Origin: Sphaerolaimus hirsutus
Lineage: Eukaryota; Nematoda; Chromadorea; Monhysterida; Sphaerolaimidae
DNA length: 64,000 bases
Direction: 5' to 3'
NCBI GenBank assembly: GCA_964036195.1
Contig: OZ038458.1
Span: 23,139,832 to 23,203,831 of the forward strand
Shown here in pieces: positions 56,050 through 64,000 of the stretch. The translations under genes were made by a program, and so were the position numbers. Within the stretch, counting starts at the first letter, position 1. Each line of letters begins with the position of its first letter. The notes under the pieces were generated by a model. The model was given only the letters and a program-made list of their open reading frames with translations, was not told the DNA's origin and ran no database searches.

Positions 56050-56569
56050 CAGGGGTCTCCTAGGGGGGGGGGGGGGGGGCTGCCCCCCCCCAAATCGGCA
56101 GCTATCTATCTATCCCGGAGGCCGCTCAGCTATCTATCTATCCCGAGGCAATATTTTTGGCTACTACCCCAAAAGACCCCCCCCCCCAAATCGCTCAGCT
56201 ATCTATCTATCTGGAGTGATTTTTGAGAAATTTTGCCCCAATTTTCCAATGTTTCCAATTTTCCAATTTTGCCCCAATGTTCGCACCTTTTTATAGTTTT
56301 TCACCTTCAAAATCGTGCTTTCCGGCTATATACATGGTTATATACCTATTTTTAGCCATTTGGTACTTACTTTTGGCTACTTTTAAATGATTATTAGCGA
56401 TTTTTTTTCCTTTCCGCCTTCTTAACCTTGAAAAAGCCTATATATTGTGCCCCCGCCAGCCCCCCCCCCCCCAGCCCCCCCAGAAAAATTTTCCAGCTAT
56501 CTATCCCTCCGGAGGAGCGATTTGCTATCTATCCAGCCCCCGCGAGGGCCAAAATCCTGGAGACCCCTG
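56050..56569. mobile_element. intact family S element with perfect 8-bp duplication
   Basis: CAGGGGTCTCCTAGGG to CCTGGAGACCCCTG, 520 bp, flanked by TGTGGGGG (56042-56049 and 56570-56577). Arms hold CAGCTATCTATCTATCCCGG units and their inverse; the middle is AT-rich with a CTATATACATGGTTATAT palindrome. Confidence 0.92.
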
Positions 56570-56582
56570 TGTGGGGGGGGGG

Positions 56583-57355
56583 TAGGGTTCAAACGATATA
56601 TCGTATCGAATATCGGATATCGACCATTTTTTGATGTCGAATATCGATATCGAAAATTTTGAAAAAATATCGAATATCGATATCGAAAATTTTGAAAAAA
56701 TATTAAATATGGAGTATCGATATCGAAAATTTTGAAAAAATATCGAAAATCGATATCGAATATCGACCATTTTTTCGATATATCGAACCTATATTGTGTC
56801 CCTAAAAAGGTATCATTTTCATTTTGAGATATTTATGATTGATCTGATGTGCTTGATCTGATCTGAGAATTGTATTAGATGAGTAAAAGTACAGTACTTA
56901 TAATGTCATTTTTGTTGGAGTGCTAAATTTGAAGCCAGAAAATGCTGATATTCTATTTTTTGCAACATGCCCTTAAGCAATCAGGTGAACAGTTATCAGT
57001 ATGAACTGTAATATCTACCAATTGTTATTTGTCTGATACACATTGATTCATCATGTTTTTTTCTACATGTTCTACTTTTGAGTGATGTAAACCTTGTTTA
57101 AATCACTTGTACCATTCACATTTAACTAAAGAGATGATTAACCATGCGTGCAACCACATGAAAATACAATATGTCACTTGAAATATGCCTTGCTATACCA
57201 AAAGCAAATCGCAATATCGAAAATATCGAAATATCGAATATCGACCATTTTTTTAATATCGATATCGAGGTTCCACATCGTATCGATATCGAAAATCGAG
57301 TTTCAGAAAAAATTATCGAATATCGATATTGAAAAGTCATATCGTTTGAACCCTA
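56583..57355. mobile_element. hAT-like element, family C (TATCG arrays)
   Basis: TAGGGTTCAAACGATATA to CGTTTGAACCCTA with eight G on both sides (56575-56582 and 57356-57363). Same arrays and core as 26844-28097. It inserted in the G run next to the family S element. Confidence 0.92.
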
Positions 57356-57469
57356 GGGGGGGGGGGGTTACAAAGCTTATCTTTGGGGTAAGATTGAGTC
57401 GCGCGCGGGTGAGCATTTTTGCGTGCGGTTTAGAAACCTTTAGGCAGGCGCGTGTGGGCGAGGCCACAG

Positions 57470-57945
57470 CATAGTTGTTAAAACGTATTTACTTTTACTC
57501 GATAAATACGTATACTTGAGTACAGAGTAAATACGTTTACGTTTCCTCCGAAAAAAAGTTCCTTTACTCGCTTTTACGTATACTTTTTGAAAGTACGCGA
57601 GTACAGAAAACGTATTTTAGATAGTCTTTTATGTCGATTTTTAAAGGCATAGAAGGAAAAAATTGAGAGAATTTGCTAAAAACATTGGAAAAATGGTCGA
57701 AAATGAACATATAAGCACACATCGAGGAAAGATTTGCTTAAAATAAGCAAAAAGTTATGAAATTTGTTTGATTTTGAGTTAAAATTGGAGAGTCATTTCT
57801 CAAAAATACTCACTTTTACGTTTTGCGGATGGAAAAGTACGTTTACTCACGTTTACTCATGAGTAAAAGCAAAAAATTGTACTTTACGTTTTCTGTACAC
57901 AAGTGGTGAGTAAAAAAAACAACTTTATGTTTACATATAAACTCA
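57470..57945. mobile_element. element with TTTACTTTTACTC arrays, Z-like
   Basis: TAGTTGTTAAAACGTATTTA at the left and GAGTAAAAAAAACAACTT at the right; units of ACGTTTACTCACGTTTACTC and AGTACAGAAAACGTA near both ends. Design matches family Z but no clear target duplication. A partial relative lies at about 52788-52935. Confidence 0.5.
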
Positions 57946-58640
57946 GCGGACATTTCACCCTACAAAATCGGAGAGTTAGAATTCGCTCGTGAATAGAGCG
58001 AACAACGAAACTTGTGTCCCACGCGGACGCTAGAAATTGAAAAAGAAAATCATATTAAAAGAAAAATGGACGTTTCGCTGCGTTCGTGCGTGCCACGCCC
58101 TTGTTATCTACATTTTCAACGTTGCTCGTAAAGAATTTGACCGTTCAAACTACCGTTTTACTGTTCAAACTACCGTTTTTGTTTTTATTTTATTTTTCAT
58201 TCGTTGGCTCCGTTCCAACAGGAGAGAACTTGGCAGCCAGCCAAAATTTCGAAATCCGCTATTAATATGATTAAATTAGGCTCACAATAGCTATATAACC
58301 ATGTATAAAAACAAAAATAGCGATTATGAAGGTGGAAATTGTCAAAGCGAAGCAAATTTTAATGATTTTAGCTAACTTTCAGTTTTCACTCTCATTTGTA
58401 TAATACGCAACTGGAAACTGGGATAAGGGCCAAGTTTTCATGCTTGACCCGATCTATTCCAATGGTTAAAATATTGCGTCACAATACCTAATGCCGTCAT
58501 GCACCCTCCACTGGAGAGATTGACGCAAATGTTTGTAGGGCGATACGTCTGCCAACTTTACTTTGAAAAACGTTCAGTACTTTTAACAATTGTGGGCCAC
58601 AGCTGCACATAGATCCATGCACACGCAGAAATAATCAAGT
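57946..58640. other. intergenic, no gene recognised
   Basis: Contains one ORF of about 77 codons (58037-58270) rich in hydrophobic residues near its end, but without a recognisable family or splice context. I do not call it a gene. Confidence 0.4.
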
Positions 58641-58644
58641 GCAC

Positions 58645-58912
58645 ATTGGCCCCACACACGCTAGTTGACGCCAAAATTAGCGTCAACTCAGAGTCAACTG
58701 GTCAAAAATTCAATTGACTCTGAGCCATTTACAATATGTATCCAAAAAATCCCCTTCTTTCATTATACATCAATCGACTACTCAATATTTCTTAATCAAC
58801 ACAGGTAAAAAATTAAAAATAGTTATACTTTTGACATGAAAACAGTTGACTCTGAGTTGACTCAATCTACTTCTAAAAAGTAGCGTCAACCACCGTGTGG
58901 AGCGCCATTGCG
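58645..58912. mobile_element. family N element
   Basis: GGCCCCACACACGCTAGTTG at the left and GTCAACCACCGTGTGGAGCG at the right, GAGTCAACTG and CAGTTGACTCTGAGTTGACT inside. Confidence 0.6.
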
Positions 58913-59084
58913 GCACCTCCCTAACTCGATCGACTTGCGTCCCAATTCATTTGATTGCATAAATAATGCAAGCAAGCGCGCATTAATCCAATATTCCCGC
59001 GGACCTTTTCAGCGAATTAACAGTATTAATGGTTTCTCTTGGATATGCATATGCCGCGTGAACGAATTCACCCGCGGTAGTGAC

Positions 59085-60018
59085 TAGTGATGTTAAAGGC
59101 ACCGGGAAAAATGGCACCGCACCGCACCGGCACCTTTGCCAACGCATGAAAAGGGCACCTGGCACCCTGGGGCACCGGCCAGAAAATGGCACCGCACCGC
59201 ACCGGCACCGGTGCCTTTTGGAAAAAATGGCACCGGCACCGAAGGGCACCGGCGGGTTGCCGGTGCTAGCACCGAAAGGCACCGCACCGGGCAGGAATTT
59301 CTGAAGTAAATATCGGGCAGTTTCTCAGTGGTCTCACCTTTGGAAGTGCATATTTCCATGAATTTTCAACCGATTTTGATGGTTGAGCACTTAAAATGAT
59401 CAGAATGATGTGGCAATCACTTTTATGAAGCAATTACAATGATTACAAATGAAAGATAAAATATTTAATTCACTACAATGTCCATAGCCACTATTGTCTA
59501 CTGATTGGAGTCGTTGCTGTACAGAGAATGGAACTATCTCTGTCGTAAACTGACAACAAATTTTGAACAAAAAAGAAAAGATACATAAATATAAAAATGA
59601 TTTAAAATTCAACAAATTTTTAGATTCGCTCATCAGATCACGTATCGGGTATAATGGATTTCACAGTAGGTATATTTATTTGATGGGAGGTTTACAAAAT
59701 AGGCAAAAACGGTTGGGTAAATATATCGCTGTTTTTTGAAATATGAATAAGCACATACTATGGACAAAATTGCACAGCAAATGAAGCCTTGGCCGGTGCC
59801 TTTCCCGGTGCCTTTTACTTTGCCATGGTGCTAGCACCTTTGGCACCGGCAAAAAAATGGCACCGCACCGCACCGGCACCGGTGCTATTCTGAAAAAAAT
59901 GGCACCGGCACCGGCATGGCACCCCTGAAGATTGCAATGGCACCGCACCAGCACCGGTGCTGGTGCCCTTCGGTGCCCAGCACCGGGGCACCGGTGCCCC
60001 GGTGCCTTTACATCACTA
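59085..60018. mobile_element. hAT-like element, family L (GGCACC arrays)
   Basis: TAGTGATGTTAAAGGCACCG to GGTGCCTTTACATCACTA, 934 bp, duplication GTAGTGAC on both sides (59077-59084 and 60019-60026). Arrays of GGCACCGCACCGGCACC-type units (59095-59290 and 59788-60010) bracket a roughly 500-bp AT-rich core with no transposase ORF. Confidence 0.94.
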
Positions 60019-60275
60019 GTAGTGACTGAGTGGCGCCACAATTTTGGCGCTGACGCCAAGATTTCCATGGCGCTACCACGTATTTCAGTGATTGGGTTCC
60101 GGTGTGCTTCTGCTTTCACGGCTAAATACTAAACATTCAGTACCGTATTTCCTCAAAGTACCCCACCCTCAAAATTTCCACTCTGAAAGAATACCCCCCC
60201 CCCTAGGAAGTAATGCGAAGAAATATTCGAGCCCCCCCCAAATCCGCCAGCGCCAGCTATTTATCTAAACACCTT

Positions 60276-61754
60276 CCCGATCAAGTCCGGCCCCCTAGTT
60301 TTATATTCACTTCGCATGCCCTACCTTCTGTTGTGGGAGGGGTGGAAAGCTAATATTTGTGGGGTATATAGGTGCAACCCCCCATTATCCCTCATAATAA
60401 ATGGGGCAGCGGCGATTCACTATAGAGGGGTTCGCCGTACATGTGAAAAAATTTGCCCCATTTTCACTGTCCCGCACAGGTCCGGCCCCCAGTTTATTTC
60501 TTACACTACGGCTTGAAAAAGGGGCATTAGGCACCAATAACACCACATAAAAGTGACGCTAAGCACTAATGACCTTCTCAAATGGCGCGAGTGCCATGGC
60601 GCTATTCCATCACTAATCCCAACACCTCAATATTTATTCCCTATCCCAAACCATAAATTTTAAAAGGCACTTTTCGCTTTTATTTTGTGACAAACTTGAC
60701 GCGCTGGTTTAGAGTGTTTTATAGAGGGATGTTTAAGGTGTCAAGTTGCATAAAGAACTATACCCCAAAAATGCCTCCATTTGGAAATTTACTTGGGGTT
60801 AATTTAAAATTGAAAATTTTGACAATTTTTGTTCCTGTGATGGCGTAATTTTGACATCATAAAGTTCACCCCAAGTAAATTTTCTAATGGAGGCGTTTTT
60901 GAGGTAAAGTTTATTACGCAGCTTGGAACCTTACACCCCCCTCTTAAAATCATTGTAAACCAGCGTGTGAAGTGTGTAAAAAAATAAAAGCAAAAAATGC
61001 ATTTCAAAATTTGCAAAAATTATTTTTCTTATCTGCTGCTTAGGGGGTGGGTGTTTGTGGAATGTTAGTGACGGAATGGCGCCATGGCACTGGCGCCATT
61101 TGAGGTAGCCAAGCGGTGTCGCTCCATCGCACCTATTTCCTGTGGCGTTATTGGCGCCTGACGCCCCTTTTTCATGCCGTAGCGTAAGAAATAAACTGGG
61201 GGGCGGACCTGTGCGGGACAGTGAAAACGCCACGAAATTTTTTCACACATAAACACCTGTTTACCTCGGTCCGCATCTTTGCGATTTTTTTATTAAAATT
61301 TTTGTTGCTCCCCCCACCTAACTTTACAGCGAATTTCACCCTATACAAAGAGTAGCCCAAAGAGTCGCCTACATGCCCATTGGGGCACCCCCCATTGTAA
61401 CGCCATGTGGGATGTGTAAACGGCCCACATGGCGTTACAATGGGGGGTGCCCCAATGGGCATGTAGGCGACTCTTTGGGCTACTCTTTGTATAGGGTGAA
61501 ATTCGCTGTAAAGTTAGGTGGGGGGAGCAACAAAAATTTAATAAAAAAATCGCAAAGGTGCGGACCGAGGTAAACAGGTGTTTACGACGACCCCCTCTAT
61601 AGTGAGTCGCATCTGCTCCATTTATTCATGAGGGGTAGTGGGGGGTTGCACCTATATATTCCACAAGTATTAGCTTTCCACCCCTCCCACAACCAGAGAT
61701 AGGGAATGTGAAGTGAAAATAAAAACAGGGAGCCGGACTTGATCGGGAGGGTGT
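60276..61754. mobile_element. large fold-back element with nested palindromes
   Basis: Ends ACCTTCCCGATCAAGTCCGG and CCGGACTTGATCGGGAGGGT are inverse with one mismatch. Further inward pairs link 60340-60440 with 61585-61680, and 60425-60510 with 61180-61260. The element is inserted in family S type sequence (ATTTATCT and TTATCTATCTCGG at its edges). No ORF of note. Confidence 0.7.
61250..61585. repeat. near-perfect palindrome, about 160-bp arms, 12-bp spacer
   Basis: Left arm 61250-61411 and right arm 61424-61585 are inverse copies with only one or two differences (for example CCGCATCTTTGCG against CGCAAAGGTGCGG). The spacer is 61412-61423 (ATGTGTAAACGG). Confidence 0.93.
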
Positions 61755-62280
61755 TTATCTATCTCGGAGGCCGCTCAGCTATATATCTATCCCGAGGCAA
61801 ATGTTTAGGCTATTACCCCCTGAACTCCCCTCCCCCAAATCGCACAGATACCTACCTATCTGGAGTGATTTTTGAGAACTTTTGTCCCAATTTTCGCTCA
61901 AAATCGTTAATTTTAATACCATTTATTGTGTTTCTCGTTCAAAATCGTGGCTTTTGCCTAATAACGTGTTTATAAACCTATTTTCGGCCTATTTTGGCAA
62001 CTTTAAACCTGTTTTGAGCGATTTTTTTCTTTTCTGCTTTCTATGAATGTTTGTTTGACATTTGACGTTTTACAGAGCCTGGTAGTGACCCCTGCCCTGG
62101 CTGATTATTTAAAATGTTTAGAAGGAACAATCAGCGCAATTTCTTTGGCGCCTCTCCAAGGTGCCTGGCGTTGTATTTTTAATGTGCCATGGTGTCAAAG
62201 GAAATTGTTTCTAAACCTCTAGTTTCCATCACTATAAAACTGGTGCATTTTATGTTTGAGTTGTGTTGCGGTTGCAGCAT

Positions 62281-62712
62281 TGGCGTCCCACACACTAAAT
62301 AGCTGGCACCTGTGTCAACTGGGGGCAGTCCCAAGCCCTGTAAAGTGTAAAGTAAAGTGTCTAATGTAAAGTCAAATGCAAAGTAAAGTGTCAATCAAAA
62401 CAAAAAAGAAAAGATTTTATCACTGAACTTTGCATGACAATTGACAGTTTACTTTGCATTTGACTTTACATTTGACACTTTTTTTTACACTTTACAGGGC
62501 TTGGGACTGCCACCTGTTCTGTGTCAACTCAAATTTCGGCTGCACGTGTCACACAGCGATCTCCAAATGCACATGCGGCAATGTTGAAAATAAATATAAC
62601 GGCAAGTGCATTGGAAGATCGCTGTGCGACACGTGAACCCGGAATCTGAGTTGACACAGATCAGTTGACACCTAGTGTGTCAGGCGATTTGTCAACTAGT
62701 GTGTGGCCGCCA
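62281..62712. mobile_element. family N element carrying a family O element
   Basis: GCGTCCCACACACTAAATAG at the left and TTTGTCAACTAGTGTGTGGC at the right. Inside, 62322-62512 is a family O palindrome (GGCAGTCCCAAGCCCTGTAA against TTACAGGGCTTGGGACTGCC). Confidence 0.65.
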
Positions 62713-63078
62713 TTATGGCGGTTTGCCTCGCAAAACACCTGGGACCAAGCTCCGCATTTTGTTTTTGCACGGGTATTTGTTTTCCTTGTTTCTGTGACCT
62801 TCTGGTTGCTGTTGAAAAATGCTTATTTCTCAGAATTTACCAAAGTTTCCAAGAGAAACTGTTGAGTTATTTACCTACTTTTCAAACATCTAAAACTCAA
62901 TAAAATATGTTTTGAGAGAAAATTTCTGCGATAGCCTCAACCCATGCAAAGCATAGACTCGAGACAACCAAAATTTCAAATAGCTCTGACATACCGTATT
63001 TCTTCGAAATACCCCCAGGTCTGGGCGAGCTTATGACCCCCGTCGAAACGCCCCCACCGGAAATGAGTGTAAAGAGAA

Positions 63079-63729
63079 TGTAATTGAGGCCTTTACTTCT
63101 AAAAGTCGACAAGTCCACAAAATGTGATTTTGAGTAAATCGCATTTTGTTTCTGATCCAATTCCAGGCCCGTGGTGTGTGTCCAATTTGCCTCTCTCATG
63201 CTTTCCATTAAGTTCCATATGTTGACAATAAAGTGTCAAATTTTCAGCCCCTGCTCTCAACGTATATGTGAAAAATGGGGTGTCCATAAATTTCCATTCG
63301 GTCAGAGCAAAACTGTTGTTTTTTTTGGGAAATGGACTTGTCGCCTTCTTGCACTAGAGAACATTTTTGTTCCCGGCGACGACGAAGCTGCCTTATGAGC
63401 AATTTATGGACTTGTCGACTTTTAGAAGTAGCTGTCCATGACGGACATATCACATTTCTTGCTATTTTTCCCATAAAAAAGGATGCGGAGGATGGACTTG
63501 TCGACTTTAAGCCCAAAACTAAGTGGACTTGTCGACTTCTTGCCCAAATTTTTTGCATTTTTCCCAAAAAATGTCAAATTTGGCACTTTACCATATGGGC
63601 ATTTGAGGCCAAAAAATTTATGGAAAATGATGAAAAATGTGCGGAAGTAGCCCCAAATGACGTTTCCGGGCCTAACTCGAAATTTTCATATTTTGGACTT
63701 GTCGACTTTTAGAAGTAGACGCCTCAATT
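63079..63729. mobile_element. inverted element, family X (TGGACTTGTCGACTT units)
   Basis: AATTGAGGCCTTTACTTCTA at the left and TAGAAGTAGACGCCTCAATT at the right. The inner motif TGGACTTGTCGACTT occurs once inverted at the left end and at about 63329 (variant), 63409, 63495, 63531 and 63695. ORFs across it simply translate the repeat. Confidence 0.65.
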
Positions 63730-64000
63730 GCCAAAAAAACTCAATTTTTAAGTCATACATTTACGATTGTAAAACATTCATATTTTACTTAAGAATTTAA
63801 TTTATTGCAGTGGAATGCTAAAAGAGCTCCATCAAAATTTAAATAGCTACCTAGCCATCATTTCCCCAGATGGAAGTTCATGGCCTTTCAAATGGTGGAC
63901 ATAATGTCTAGCGACGTTTTGCTCTACATGTTTTGTCCAGTTAGATTTGAATACTTATGTCTCAAATTTTCATGGATTTCATTGGACGGATTCCATTTAA

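Noticed and set aside
59093..59359. ORFs with repeated RCRCGAVPF or APKGTAP
   Set aside because: Translation of the GGCACC arrays of family L on both strands.
1..64000. tRNA or rRNA genes
   Set aside because: I looked for T-loop and box motifs and for conserved rRNA words on both strands and saw none. A covariance-model search would be decisive.

Overview
The window is animal nuclear DNA, AT-rich, with GT-AG introns, roughly one third or more of it mobile-element sequence, and five recognisable multi-exon protein genes. A multiple-cysteine-cluster Toll receptor and an RPS7 whose N-terminus, PKPMRG segment, LVYPAE segment and short C-tail read closest to nematode-type RPS7 suggest a protostome, probably an ecdysozoan such as a repeat-rich enoplean nematode. 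The species cannot be fixed from the sequence, and no prokaryotic feature is seen.

Layout. 1-11.4 kb: a 3' ORF fragment, then mostly intergenic DNA with palindromic MITEs. 11.44-20.66 kb (+): a complete 16-exon Toll-like receptor whose exon phases all agree (3828 nt, 1275 aa). 22.58-34.32 kb (-): a KDM1A/LSD1-type histone demethylase gene, 10 exons, with SWIRM, FAD-binding and tower parts but no C-terminal half of the amine-oxidase domain. 35.85-39.33 kb (-): a four-exon gene that I read as mitochondrial ribosomal protein L52. 39.74-43.22 kb (+): RPS7, complete, 6 exons, 198 aa, divergent from the L52 gene across about 400 bp. 44.32-54.64 kb (+): an LPCAT-type lysophospholipid acyltransferase, complete, 10 exons, 493 aa. 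54.7-64 kb: no gene recognised, only transposable elements and a very large palindrome.

The genes are unrelated housekeeping, immune, chromatin and lipid genes. What ties the window together is the DNA between the exons. At least nine families of non-autonomous DNA elements are present. Fourteen copies have perfect 8-bp target-site duplications and mostly hAT-like ends (TAGGG or CAGGG). In several families the sequence just inside the terminal inverted repeat is a short motif repeated in tandem at both ends (TATCG, TTTTCCG, GGTTCC, AAACGTTTT, AAAGCGCTTT, GGCACC, TTTACACTT), and the motif differs between families. Some families share the same core but carry different terminal arrays. They are nested up to four deep, and one copy has a BEL/Pao polymerase fragment between its arrays. 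These elements are the most unusual content of the window; no transposase gene for them is present here.
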